Counted from the stretch's first letter, positions 9,534 through 19,343 are shown. The stretch: 64,000 bases of DNA from Bremerella volcania (GCF_007748115.1 NZ_CP036289.1:3720001-3784000), one strand, 5' to 3'. Program-made: numbers and translations. Notes: a model not told the origin generated them from the letters alone.

Positions 9534-10431
9534 CGAAGTCTCCGACGGAAAATGAAACAGGAATGAACGGGAATGTCGCAACCAGTGGCATGGGATGTTT
9601 TTGGATGATCGCAATTGCTAAGGGCTGCCTAATGTAGGACAACACCATTAGCTGACTACACTTTAAACACTCCATTCATCGCTTTTGGGAAATTCATCCA
9701 CGTTTTCAGGAACCGACTCCGAGATGGCAGCGTCACGAGCCATGCTCGTCTCGTACGCCCGTTCTGAGAACTTGCTTGGAGTCTGAGAGCCCAAGGAGCA
9801 AGCCCAGGAGCGACGATCCTGCTGTCCAACCTCATATGGCGACGTCGTGTAGGCAACAAGCCGCAACTCAGCCTGCGGCTTCGGAAATCCACATTTCTGA
9901 GACTTTTTGCTTGGCACCCCTGTCGCAAACAAGCAGAGTAGCAAGCACTAGGTTGGCCTTAAGGACCGAGAAAACTCTCGCAGAAAGCAACAAACTATTG
10001 GTGGGTTGTTTTTCAATTCCCTCGTCAGGCGGCACTTGCGGTTAGGCGCACTTGCTCAATAGCGATGAGTTCTTTAGCGCTTCATGAGGATTTATCCGCC
10101 ATATTTTTTCTCGAAAAAAGCCCCACTCTTTGACTCTTCGAGCAGTTGAGCGTGTTGTCAGCGCAGCATTGCCTAGACAAAAGTCGCAAGTTCTTTAAAT
10201 ATTTAGCGAAATAGCATTTCCCCCACCGATGACTATTACACATACTTCTGAGTTTCTTTACACTTTGTTTTCCCTCTAATACCATAACAATGGCGTCTTG
10301 ATGAACATTGACGGTTGATTGCGCGTGTAGAATTCCGTTGACGCTCTCAGGGTACATTGTTACCTTAAATGTCAGTAATTATGAGAATTCTTCTCTTTTC
10401 TGTCTCTACTCTTTTTCGTTGGAAATCTTCT
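9534..10431. other. long divergent intergenic region without a convincing gene
   Basis: An 898-base gap between two divergently transcribed DUF1559 genes. Short open frames exist on both strands (for example minus 9663-9944 and plus 9776-10045), but none shows a recognisable domain, ribosome site or signal peptide. The right half (10090-10430) is AT-rich and presumably holds the promoter of the gene at 10432. It could also contain a decayed gene; I cannot identify one. Confidence 0.5.
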
Positions 10432-11346
10432 ATGCGCGCTAAGTTCATTAATCGAGGCTTTACCCTTGTCGAGTTGCTGGTAGTCATCGCGATTATCGGC
10501 GTTCTGATCGCCCTCTTGCTGCCGGCCGTTCAACAAGCCCGTGAAGCCGCTCGCCGGATGCAGTGCAGCAACAACCTGAAGCAGATCGGTTTGGCTCTGC
10601 ACAACTATCACGATACTTATGGTGCTTTGCCAGCTGGTTGGCTCTACCGGGGCGGCAGTGGCAAATGCAATTACGGCTGGGCCGTGGCCATTCTGCCCTT
10701 CGTCGAACAGCAGAACTTCTACGACCAACTCGATCCCGGCAAGACGCCGCTGTACAACCGCTACACCAGTAGCGCCACCGCCGCCGATAAGGCACTGCTG
10801 CAGCAGCGACTTGAAGCGTATATCTGTCCTTCGGATGCCGCTCCAGAACTTGCCCAAAGCCAGAAGTTTGGCAGCACCGATCACTTTGACGTGGCCGTGT
10901 CGAACTACGTTGGCTGTGCCGGCTGGAGCAACACCCCCGACTATCCCGTTCAAGACAAAGACGCTGGTGGTCTCTTGTGGGGCAACAGCTTCCTGAACTT
11001 CTCGGACATTACCGACGGCACCAGCAACACACTGCTCGTTTCCGAACGCGAATATCCCAAGGGGCGCGCCGCAACCTGGCTTGGGGTCGGGAGGAACAAT
11101 AGCTACGGAAATGAAGCGACACTTCGAACTGTTTTCCGTGGTGCCTTCACGATTAACTTCGACTACTCTGCCGCAGGTCAACCACAGAACGCCGGCAAGG
11201 GCTGGTCGAGCTTGCATCCTGGGGGCGTCATGTCGCTCACCGCGGACGCCTCGGTCCATTTCGTTCCCGAAACGACCGACAAGAACAACGTCTTGAAGCC
11301 GCTAAGCCTTCGTAACGATGGCACTCCATTCGAGGCGCCTTTCTAA
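10432..11346 (+). CDS. DUF1559 domain protein with prepilin-type leader
   Basis: Third DUF1559 protein, 304 residues. The start at 10432 gives the leader [20 protein letters not shown]. The [20 protein letters not shown] block is nearly identical to that of the first gene (117-1103), indicating recent paralogy or selection on the leader. The C-terminal signature is H-x9-DA ([13 protein letters not shown]), the same variant as in the oppositely oriented gene at 8595-9533. An upstream ATG at 10369 would add a hydrophobic extension that does not fit the family. A hairpin and a lipoprotein gene follow. Confidence 0.92.
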   Translation: MRAKFINRGFTLVELLVVIAIIGVLIALLLPAVQQAREAARRMQCSNNLKQIGLALHNYHDTYGALPAGWLYRGGSGKCNYGWAVAILPFVEQQNFYDQLDPGKTPLYNRYTSSATAADKALLQQRLEAYICPSDAAPELAQSQKFGSTDHFDVAVSNYVGCAGWSNTPDYPVQDKDAGGLLWGNSFLNFSDITDGTSNTLLVSEREYPKGRAATWLGVGRNNSYGNEATLRTVFRGAFTINFDYSAAGQPQNAGKGWSSLHPGGVMSLTADASVHFVPETTDKNNVLKPLSLRNDGTPFEAPF

Positions 11347-11389
11347 GGCTCACGGAGTCGTCGTTCCCACTTCTTCACTCGCAACTCAG

Positions 11390-11418
11390 GCGACAACACG
11401 AGATGAGCGTGTTGTCGC
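11390..11418 (+). promoter_or_regulatory. 11-bp hairpin between DUF1559 and lipoprotein genes
   Basis: A perfect inverted repeat, GCGACAACACG (11390-11400) and CGTGTTGTCGC (11408-11418), with a 7-base loop and no following T-run. It lies 32 bases before the next start codon. It may be a partial terminator, processing site or mRNA stabiliser that sets the ratio of the two products. Confidence 0.5.
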
Positions 11419-11450
11419 TCTGATAGCTAATATCTCAAGGATCTGATGAT

Positions 11451-11852
11451 ATGCGTCTGTCGGTTCAGACTGCTTCCTGCTTCGCACTGCTTACTGTTTT
11501 GATCGGTTTTGCCGGCTGCTCTGGCGACTCGATGGCTCCCGTTACCGGGGTGGTCACGTTCGATGGCAAGCCGGTCTCCGGTCTCGAAGTCAACTTCGAG
11601 CCGACTGGAGACACCAAAGATCGAACGACCGCGACCGGCTACACCCAGCAAGACGGCAGTTACGCTTTGGTTTACCCCGGGTATAAGACCGGGGCTCCCC
11701 TGGGTGACTATATCGTTCGCATCTCGGGAGGCGAGTCGCTCGATGACGGAACGACGATGCGGGTTCCTCCCAAGTACAACAAAGATTCCGACCTGAAAGC
11801 GACCGTCACTTCCGGCGAGAACAAGTTTGATTTCGAGCTGACGAGCAAATAG
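11451..11852 (+). CDS. small lipoprotein, transthyretin-like fold
   Basis: A 133-residue exported protein. The signal sequence ends in LIGFAGC, with the predicted lipidated Cys near residue 23. The mature part begins VTGVVTFDGKPVSGLEVNFEP, close to the equivalent segment of the protein at 1140-1523 (VDGQLAEGLEVTFEP). Both then contain a GDY/GKY-R(I)R(I) strand and end in FELT-K, so they are clear paralogues. AAGGA precedes the ATG. It pairs with the upstream DUF1559 gene across a hairpin and is probably membrane- or wall-anchored. Role unknown. Confidence 0.8.
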   Translation: MRLSVQTASCFALLTVLIGFAGCSGDSMAPVTGVVTFDGKPVSGLEVNFEPTGDTKDRTTATGYTQQDGSYALVYPGYKTGAPLGDYIVRISGGESLDDGTTMRVPPKYNKDSDLKATVTSGENKFDFELTSK

Positions 11853-11859
11853 CGGACGT

Positions 11860-11883
11860 CAGGCTGGGCCTCAACCCAGCCTG
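11860..11883 (+). terminator. hairpin after lipoprotein gene, probable terminator
   Basis: A perfect 9-bp stem, CAGGCTGGG (11860-11868) and CCCAGCCTG (11875-11883), with a 6-base loop just after the stop codon. The T-run is poor, so termination may be inefficient or Rho-assisted. Confidence 0.55.
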
Positions 11884-11904
11884 GCTCGTTCTAAGACCAA
11901 ACCT

Positions 11905-12378
11905 TTAGCGACCACCGCGCCCGGCTTGGCCTCCTTGACCGCCGCCGGGGCGTCCTGGTCCGCGTCCCGCTGGGGGCATGCCGTTCTGATTTTGCGGCAT
12001 CATCGCCCCCATCTGCTGCTGCCCGCCGGCAGCTGCCTGGTTCTGCATCATCATCTGTCGCAGACCCGCCAAAGCCGTTTGTAGTTCTGCTTGATCCAGG
12101 GCGTTACTGCCGTCGGCGTCGTACTGGGCGAGCAGTGCCTGGGCCAGCTGCTCGATGGTGGGCATGTTCTGCTGCTGCATCCTATTCTGGTCCATCCCGT
12201 TGCCACGCTGGGCGTTCCCGTTCGCGGCACCGGCGGCCTGCGGATTGGCGTTGTTCGCCCCGCCAGCCCCACGCTGCTGGGCCCCCTGATTCTTCGGCCC
12301 GCGAGCAACCGCGAACGACACGAAAAGAGCCAGGCAAACAATCGTCAAGCAGGTAACAACGCTTCGTTGGTTCATCAT
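11905..12378 (-). CDS. small secreted protein with one EF-hand-like motif
   Basis: About 157 residues. An N-terminal signal peptide (VVTCLTIVCLALFVSFAVARG) is followed by an N/A/Q/G-rich segment. A single EF-hand-like loop (QYDADGSNALDQAEL, about residues 90-104) has Asp/Asn at calcium-ligand positions and the invariant Glu-like end. The C-terminus is Gly/Arg/Gln-rich (GRGPGRPGGGQGGQAGRGGR). Related in style to the larger seven-EF-hand protein at 17005-18138. A GTG at 12387 is an alternative start. Probably a periplasmic calcium-binding or scaffold protein; the partner is not evident. Confidence 0.7.
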   Translation of the reverse strand: MMNQRSVVTCLTIVCLALFVSFAVARGPKNQGAQQRGAGGANNANPQAAGAANGNAQRGNGMDQNRMQQQNMPTIEQLAQALLAQYDADGSNALDQAELQTALAGLRQMMMQNQAAAGGQQQMGAMMPQNQNGMPPAGRGPGRPGGGQGGQAGRGGR

Positions 12379-12578
12379 GGAAAGCACCGTATTCTTTTAT
12401 GCAGGAGACAAGGGGGAAATCGACTGGCCTGCTGCCAGCGTACCTGTCAGCCACATGCGATACTCGGTTTTGGCAAAAGAATTACGGCAAAACCAGTAGA
12501 AATCTTATTGGCGCGGTCTCCTACCAGCCCATTGCCCGTTCGGCTCGCGTCTTGCCACATTCATGACCTCAACCCAAC

Positions 12579-13055
12579 CTAATGCGGCAGACGAATCTCC
12601 ACCCCATACTTCGGCGCCACTTCCAAAAGCTTGTGAATTTCTTCCTCGGTTGGCGGTTGCGGTGGTTCCTCTTCGGTGGTCAACACCTTACCTACTTCCA
12701 AGAACATCTTCTCTAGGCCAGCCGGGGCGAGGGTGATCAGCATGCGAGCTGGCTGTCCGCTTTCGTTCCTAAAACTATGCAGGCTGCCGATCGGCATGTT
12801 CAAAAAGGTGTTCGGTCCGGCGACGACCACTTCACCGTCGAGCCGAAACGTGATCTCCCCTTCCAGCACGAAGAAAGACTCTTCTTCGCGGCTGTGAACA
12901 TGGGGCGGCGGTCCACCGCCCGGCGGAATCAACGCGTCGATCATCGCATACGCGCCGCCCGTTTCGTTGCCAGTGGCCAGGTAGCGGTACAGATCGCCAA
13001 CAACGGCAACTCGGGTGCCTTCATTGGCGGGGCGAATCGTAGCGGGGTGCATCAT
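12579..13055 (-). CDS. cupin-domain protein
   Basis: A 158-residue single-cupin protein. Cupin motif 1 is visible as GGGPPPHVHSREEESFFVLEGEI (two His and a Glu as metal ligands), and motif 2 as PIGSLHSFRNESGQPARML (third His). These ligands normally hold Fe, Mn or Zn in small dioxygenases, isomerases or binding proteins; the substrate cannot be told from sequence. I use the ATG at 13055; an in-frame TTG at 13106 would add 17 residues without a ribosome site. No signal peptide. It stands alone on the minus strand. Confidence 0.85.
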   Translation of the reverse strand: MMHPATIRPANEGTRVAVVGDLYRYLATGNETGGAYAMIDALIPPGGGPPPHVHSREEESFFVLEGEITFRLDGEVVVAGPNTFLNMPIGSLHSFRNESGQPARMLITLAPAGLEKMFLEVGKVLTTEEEPPQPPTEEEIHKLLEVAPKYGVEIRLPH

Positions 13056-13237
13056 CGGTTTGAGTCTTTCTTCCTTGGTAGGCCGGGGCGCGACCCGCTT
13101 TGACAATCCGCTATCGAACGATGTTCGGCGGTAGGGTGATGAGGGCGATCTTACTATACCGCCATGATCTCATATGGATGACGTATCCGCCTCCGCTTTG
13201 TAGTCGCTGGGTCTTGACCCAGCCTAACGCCGCCACA

Positions 13238-15208
13238 CTAAGTCTCATCCTCCGAAACCACCACCAAACGGTCTTCCGCATTGAGGGTCCACTTGGTGTT
13301 CTTCTCGGGGATCAGCTTCACGCCGAAGTTCTGGTTCATGTTGTTTTCCAAGGCCTGGACTTTGACACCGATGCATACCTCCTGGCGCTGCTGGGCGACG
13401 TCCATCATGTCGGCGAAGGTGACCTCCACCGGGAACGACTCGAAGTAGAGCCGGGCCGGCTTCAGGTAAATCTCGGAACCATCTTCCGAGAACAAGTCGT
13501 CGTAGACGGCCTTGATGCTGGCCTCTTCGCTGATCTGGGCCAGGATCGTGCTGACGAAGCGGTTCGAGATGATGAAGTCGTGCACCCCTGCCCTGGCAAC
13601 CAGTTCCTGATTGTCGGAGTCCATCACCTCGGTAATGATCTTCGTCTTGGTCGTATCGACGCCATCCCCAGCTTCCGAGAAGATCTTCCGCAGCAGAATC
13701 AGGATGACGATCGTCTCGGAGTCAGACGTCTCGGAATCGGCTTCGACGTCGCCGGAACTGAGGATGATGATGTTGTCGTAACGAAACGGCTCGAGCGCGG
13801 TCAGCGAGGGGATATCGGTCGGGTTTCCCTCGATCAGGCGGACGCTCATGTTATCGAGTTCTTGGTCCAACTGGTCGACCTTTTGACGAATCGCATCGGT
13901 CGGTTCGCGAAGCATGATATCGATCTGTGAGCCTGGCTGAACGTAGTCGGCGTACTCGCGGACAATCAGCGGCAGCTTCTCGTTCCAGCCGATCAGCAGT
14001 TCGCGTTCGACCGTCTGCTCGCTCTTCTTACCGTCGGCCAGCGTCAATCCATTGGGCTTCGCGACGGCGTCTTTGACGAACTCGATCGTCGAATCGTCTT
14101 CCGCCAGAATCAAAATGTCGTCCTCTTCCTCAAGCACCAGGTCGGCCTCGGGGTTGATCACGACCGTCCCGTCGGCATGCCGCAGGCCAATCGGAACGCC
14201 ATCGGGGAAGTGATACAGCACCTGGCCAAAGGTAATGCCGTTCCACGGAGCGCGATGGAAATACAGCTCGCAGCCGTCGAACGAAAGCATCTCGGCGTAC
14301 ACCACGCTCAAGCCCAACGAACGGCTCGTCTGGACCAGCAACTTCGCCAGAATCTCTTGCCCGTCGATCGCCGTGACCTCCGGCGAAATGTCTTCGGCAA
14401 TGTTGCGGCTCCGCTCGAAGAACAGTTCGGCCACGATGTTCAGCTCTTCATGTTCGTTCTCATCGCGCGAGGCCATCACGCCGAGAATCGTTTTGATGGT
14501 GCGAATATCGCTGGCCGCTTTCTCCGCGTCGGTGGCTGCTTCCGGACACGAGGCCAGCACGACGACACTCTTACTGGTCGACAGCGAAACCATTTCCAGG
14601 TTCAGCTTCGCCGACGGCTTGCCGCTACGGGTGACGATGCGGGTCGTGCGGCGGTCGGTGACGTTAACGCTGAGGAAGTCGTCCATCTCTTCTTTCGGGA
14701 CGTCGGCCAGAATCACGACGCAGGCATCGCGTTCGCTTTCATTGGCAATCACCAGTTCGCGGAGGATCTCCGGCACACGATGATTCCAACCCAGGATCAG
14801 CGTGTGGTCATCTTCGATGACGCGGGAAAAGCCTTTGCGAAGCTCGGCGAGTTTCTGATCGAGTGCCGTCGTGATGAACGCGATCAGCATCGACAGAATG
14901 ATCACGCCGGCCAGCCCGGCCAAGATGCCTGAGATCTTGATCAGCGGCGACGAGAACTTGTCCTGGTTCATGTTCCCCGGGTCGGTCAGCTCCAGAAAAA
15001 TGATATAGACCTGGCCGAGAAACGAATTGTGGGTTTCGTGCGAAACGCCGGCCGGCTCGATCAACATGCTCAGGCCGCGCAGCCCGGCCAGGACGGCGAA
15101 CAACACCAGGAACACCACCACCAGGCTCACGAAGATCGAACCACCTCCCTTGGAGATGAACGTGTCGAACTGGTAACGAAGCCGCTGACGCAAAGTGACT
15201 GGTTTCAC
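13238..15208 (-). CDS. CASTOR/POLLUX-type (RCK-containing) ion channel protein
   Basis: A 656-residue membrane protein resembling bacterial members of the CASTOR/POLLUX (DMI1) family. Two or three N-terminal helices surround a pore-like segment (GQVYIIFLELTDPGNM, about residues 65-80). Two long RCK/TrkA-N-like regulatory halves follow; the first begins HTLILGWNHRVPEILREL and the second LLIGWNEKLPLIVREYADY. In plants these channels gate nuclear calcium/potassium signals; bacterial homologues are little studied. I place the start at the GTG at 15208 because AGGAG sits 6 bases upstream; an in-frame ATG at 15283 lies too far from any site and adds a non-family extension. Confidence 0.85.
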   Translation of the reverse strand: MKPVTLRQRLRYQFDTFISKGGGSIFVSLVVVFLVLFAVLAGLRGLSMLIEPAGVSHETHNSFLGQVYIIFLELTDPGNMNQDKFSSPLIKISGILAGLAGVIILSMLIAFITTALDQKLAELRKGFSRVIEDDHTLILGWNHRVPEILRELVIANESERDACVVILADVPKEEMDDFLSVNVTDRRTTRIVTRSGKPSAKLNLEMVSLSTSKSVVVLASCPEAATDAEKAASDIRTIKTILGVMASRDENEHEELNIVAELFFERSRNIAEDISPEVTAIDGQEILAKLLVQTSRSLGLSVVYAEMLSFDGCELYFHRAPWNGITFGQVLYHFPDGVPIGLRHADGTVVINPEADLVLEEEDDILILAEDDSTIEFVKDAVAKPNGLTLADGKKSEQTVERELLIGWNEKLPLIVREYADYVQPGSQIDIMLREPTDAIRQKVDQLDQELDNMSVRLIEGNPTDIPSLTALEPFRYDNIIILSSGDVEADSETSDSETIVILILLRKIFSEAGDGVDTTKTKIITEVMDSDNQELVARAGVHDFIISNRFVSTILAQISEEASIKAVYDDLFSEDGSEIYLKPARLYFESFPVEVTFADMMDVAQQRQEVCIGVKVQALENNMNQNFGVKLIPEKNTKWTLNAEDRLVVVSEDET

Positions 15209-15485
15209 GATGACTCCTGAATTGGTGAAGATCCGGGGCAAGGCATCGAAACGAGGCAGCGGGAACGGAAGCGAGTTCCGCATCGAATCCCACGTTGAAG
15301 GTTGGAAATCTTATAACGTACCTGTCGGCGGAAAACCAACAGTTTTCAGGTGGGATTTGAAAGATTCCTTATTCTCGCCAGTTGATCTTGGTAAGTTTTG
15401 TCAGGATTCTTTCACTTTCTCGTTACGATTATCGTGTAGGCTGCGTCTCTTTTCCCGCTCACTCTTCCTACTCAGGTGATCCGCT

Positions 15486-16319
15486 ATGAATGCCCGCTCG
15501 ACTTTGGCACTTGCCCTGTTCCTTGCCATCGGCATGACTTCAATGGCGATGGCCCAACGTCCGCGGCGCGAGGTTCAATGGGTGAACCCGGACATCCCCA
15601 CCATGCCGGGTCTGGTGCACAAAGTGCTCGACAGCAAATCGCTCGGTCATCCGGTCGGCTACGTCATCTGGACGCCTCCCGAGATGGATATCAGCGGCCA
15701 GACGCGTTACCCGGTGGTCTACTTCCTGCACGGAGCAGGCGGCAGCGAAAAGTCGGACGCCGCCGGTTTCGCCTCGCAAGTGGCCGGGGCGATTCGCTCA
15801 GGCAAGTTCCCTGCGGCGATCTGCGTCTTTCCCAACGGCGGCATGAGCGGCTATCGAGGGGACGCCGAAGCAATGATCATCGACGAACTGATTCCCCTGG
15901 TCGACAAAGACTACCCCACCCAGGTCCAGCCATCGGGACGCGTGATCTGCGGTTTCTCGATGGGTGGCGCCGGCTCGGTGCATCTATCGCTCAATCACCC
16001 GGAGCTGTTCTGCGGGGCCGGTAGTTGGGGTGGGGCCCTCTCGTTTCGAGGCAGCGGCGAAGACAGCCCGCTCCTGGCCGTCGCCAAGCAGAACGCCGAC
16101 AAGTTGAAAGCCAACCACTACGCTCTGCTCACCATCAACGGCGACCAGGACCGGCCTGACGCTTTCAAGCCGCTCCAAGCCGTGCTGGATGAACGGATGA
16201 TTCCGCATCGTGTCGTGGTGCTGGAAGACACGAATCACAATCTTGGCAAGTACCACCAGGAAACCAGTAGTACGATGCTAGAGTTCTTGGCGAGTCAGCT
16301 CAACATAACGAACCCATGA
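15486..16319 (+). CDS. secreted alpha/beta-hydrolase (esterase D/feruloyl-esterase-like)
   Basis: A 277-residue exported serine esterase. The signal peptide ends AMA-Q near residue 22. The oxyanion segment is YFLHGAGGSE, the nucleophile elbow is GFSMGGAGS, the acid is probably in NGDQDRPDAF, and the catalytic His is in DTNHNLGKY. This set matches the putative esterase family (PF00756), which acts on acyl groups of sugars or polysaccharides. AGGTGATCC precedes the ATG. It is followed by a weak hairpin (16323-16348). Substrate unknown; a role in polysaccharide de-acylation would suit a marine planctomycete. Confidence 0.88.
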   Translation: MNARSTLALALFLAIGMTSMAMAQRPRREVQWVNPDIPTMPGLVHKVLDSKSLGHPVGYVIWTPPEMDISGQTRYPVVYFLHGAGGSEKSDAAGFASQVAGAIRSGKFPAAICVFPNGGMSGYRGDAEAMIIDELIPLVDKDYPTQVQPSGRVICGFSMGGAGSVHLSLNHPELFCGAGSWGGALSFRGSGEDSPLLAVAKQNADKLKANHYALLTINGDQDRPDAFKPLQAVLDERMIPHRVVVLEDTNHNLGKYHQETSSTMLEFLASQLNITNP

Positions 16320-16322
16320 TTC

Positions 16323-16348
16323 GTCGGCTCGGTCGTTACCCAGCCGAC
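16323..16348 (+). terminator. weak hairpin after esterase gene
   Basis: Inverted repeat GTCGGCT (16323-16329) with AGCCGAC (16342-16348), partly extended inward by GG/CC, followed by TTTACC. It is a candidate terminator with a poor T-run. Confidence 0.4.
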
Positions 16349-16464
16349 TTTACCCTCTAAATCCCCCAGTTTTTCTTGACTCGCCCCATTTGCTACGTTG
16401 ATAATACGGGAAATCGCCGAGATTTTGATCTGCCCTTATTCCCTCCTGCGAAAGGATCTTTCTG

Positions 16465-16938
16465 ATGAAAGCTCGTTTTCTGCTCGCCGGTATGGCCCTC
16501 CTGGCCGTTGCGACGGTGTCCCTCGTCGCTGCTGAAATTGACCTGGAAGGGGTCAAGTGCATCATGAACCCCAAGGCCGCCGCCAAGGCTGATAAGTCGC
16601 TCGACTACAAAGGGGGCAAAGTCTTCTTCTGCTGCGACAACTGCCCCAAGGGTTTCGCCAAGAAGCTGGACGCCAAAGACAAAACCGTGATGGCCAAAGG
16701 CAACCTTCAGTTGGTCGCCACGAAACAAGCCAAGCAGGAACACTGCCCATTCACCGGCGGCCCCATGAAGACCGAACTGACGGTTAACGGCGCTACCATT
16801 AAGTTCTGCTGCAACAACTGCAAAGGTAAAGCCGAAGGGATGGAAGGGGATAAACAGTTGACCGCTTTGTTCGGCGAAGAGGCCTGGGAAAAGGCCGGCT
16901 TCGAAGTCGCCGACGCGAAGAAGTCGGAAACGAAGTAA
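16465..16938 (+). CDS. exported protein with two YHS/TRASH-like metal-binding motifs
   Basis: A 157-residue protein with a signal peptide (ending VSLVAA near residue 22). It contains two repeats of a CP/CIM...FCC-x2-C pattern. The first is GVKCIMNPKA...VFFCCDNCPKGF (about residues 30-66) and the second is EHCPFTGGPM...IKFCCNNCKGKAE (about 93-127). Such motifs are typical of YHS/TRASH-type heavy-metal (copper, iron or zinc) binding domains. A strong AAAGGA site precedes the start, and an efficient terminator follows. Probably a periplasmic metal-binding protein; the metal cannot be assigned from sequence. Confidence 0.8.
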   Translation: MKARFLLAGMALLAVATVSLVAAEIDLEGVKCIMNPKAAAKADKSLDYKGGKVFFCCDNCPKGFAKKLDAKDKTVMAKGNLQLVATKQAKQEHCPFTGGPMKTELTVNGATIKFCCNNCKGKAEGMEGDKQLTALFGEEAWEKAGFEVADAKKSETK

Positions 16939-16968
16939 TCACGCCATCCGCTGGCACGAATCACGAAA

Positions 16969-17006
16969 GGCCGGGCCGCTAACAAAATGGCGACCTGGCT
17001 TTTTTT
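16969..17006 (+). terminator. rho-independent terminator
   Basis: A 10-bp stem with one mismatch and one wobble (GCCGGGCCGC at 16970-16979 with GCGACCTGGC at 16990-16999), followed immediately by seven Ts. It terminates the metal-binding protein gene. Confidence 0.85.
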
Positions 17007-18138
17007 ATGAGCCAACGATTGCCGACGCTCGGCGGGCGAGTCGGCGACGAACCGTTGGGTAGAACGATTGCCTGGCTAACGGCTCTTCGGCCGAGATGCT
17101 CAGCAACTCGACCAACTCACTCGGTGCGGCTTTCTTCAATTCATCCGCCGAGATCTTTTCGTCATCGTTGGCATCGACGCTGGCCAATAGCAAGCAGTAG
17201 CCGAGTGCCTCGGCGCGAAGACTAAGCTGACGCAAAACCTGCTGCGTGATTTCCTGTTTGGTGATTACGCCATCCTGGTCGGCATCCTCGCGCGAGAAGG
17301 TCATTCGCGAGCGACGATCGAGCCCCTCTTCGTCCAATTCGGTTCCTTCCTCGGCTTCGATCTGGGCGGCATATTCCGCTTTGGAAACCTGGCCGTCCCC
17401 ATCCTTATCGAGCTTCAACTTCTCAAGCGTCTGTCGATCGACTTCCTTTTGCAAGGCCGCTTTGATTTCGTCGATGCTGATCAGGCGATCGCGATTGCCG
17501 TCGAAGGAAACCAACAATGCAGCGTCTTGGGAAGTCGTAGCCGACGAACCACCAGGACCGCCGCCACCGTGGCTGGGCCCTCCGCCGCCGTGGCTATGCC
17601 CACCGCCGGATGCCATCTGGGCACGCATTTCCTCGAAGGCCGCTTGGAATTCTTCCAGGCTCACCTCGCCATCTTCGGCATACTTCGAACCAGTCAGACG
17701 AGCGTTGATCTCGCTTCCCTTCAACACGCCATCTCCATCTTGATCGAACGACTTGAAACGCTCGGCTGGGTCGAAACCGCCTCGCCCGCCAGCGCCGCCG
17801 CCACGATTACCACCACCTCGGTTACCGCCCCCTTGGCCGCGTTGATCTCGCCCTGCTTCGCCGACGCGTTGACCACGACCACCACGATTGCCACCGCGAC
17901 CTTGATTTCCGCGAGCCTCGCTCGAAGCTTCCGCTTGGGCGCCGAATCCCAGTGGCCGCACGGCCTTGATCACTTCGAGCAACGGTAGTTTTCCATCGTG
18001 GTCTTGATCGAGTGCTTGGAAGCCCTGTTCGAGGGAAGCGGTCATCGTATCAATCGATGGCGACTCGGATTCAGCGGCAATCGCCGACGCCGTCGAAGCG
18101 GCCGCGATGGCCACGATAAAGAAGACAGCAGTTCGCAT
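17005..18138 (-). CDS. secreted protein with about seven EF-hand motifs
   Basis: A 377-residue exported protein. The signal peptide (FFIVAIAAASTASAIAA) is followed by EF-hand-like loops. Clear ones are DQDHDGKLPLLE, DQDGDGVLKGSE, DKDGDGQVSKAE and DADQDGVITKQE; less canonical are AEDGEVSLEE, GNRDRLISIDE and DANDDEKISADE. A Gly/Arg/Asn-rich stretch (about 75-125) and a His/Gly-rich linker (about 178-200) separate groups of EF-hands, and the His-rich part could bind transition metals. It lies 50 bases downstream of a PepSY membrane protein gene on the same strand, suggesting co-transcription and a joint envelope role. Calcium binding is inferred from the motifs. Confidence 0.85.
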   Translation of the reverse strand: MRTAVFFIVAIAAASTASAIAAESESPSIDTMTASLEQGFQALDQDHDGKLPLLEVIKAVRPLGFGAQAEASSEARGNQGRGGNRGGRGQRVGEAGRDQRGQGGGNRGGGNRGGGAGGRGGFDPAERFKSFDQDGDGVLKGSEINARLTGSKYAEDGEVSLEEFQAAFEEMRAQMASGGGHSHGGGGPSHGGGGPGGSSATTSQDAALLVSFDGNRDRLISIDEIKAALQKEVDRQTLEKLKLDKDGDGQVSKAEYAAQIEAEEGTELDEEGLDRRSRMTFSREDADQDGVITKQEITQQVLRQLSLRAEALGYCLLLASVDANDDEKISADELKKAAPSELVELLSISAEEPLARQSFYPTVRRRLARRASAIVGS

Positions 18139-18188
18139 GGGTGGGTTCCTGAATGATTCTTGTGAGGGTGAGCGAGCGAAATTTCGAT

Positions 18189-19343
<1,155 letters not shown>

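Noticed and set aside
9663-9944. Minus-strand 93-codon frame in the long intergenic gap
   Set aside because: No ribosome site, no recognised motif and overlap with another open frame on the same strand; kept as unexplained gap.
10082-10357. Minus-strand 91-codon frame upstream of a DUF1559 gene
   Set aside because: AT-rich promoter-like region; product shows no domain or signal, and the frame runs against the neighbouring gene.
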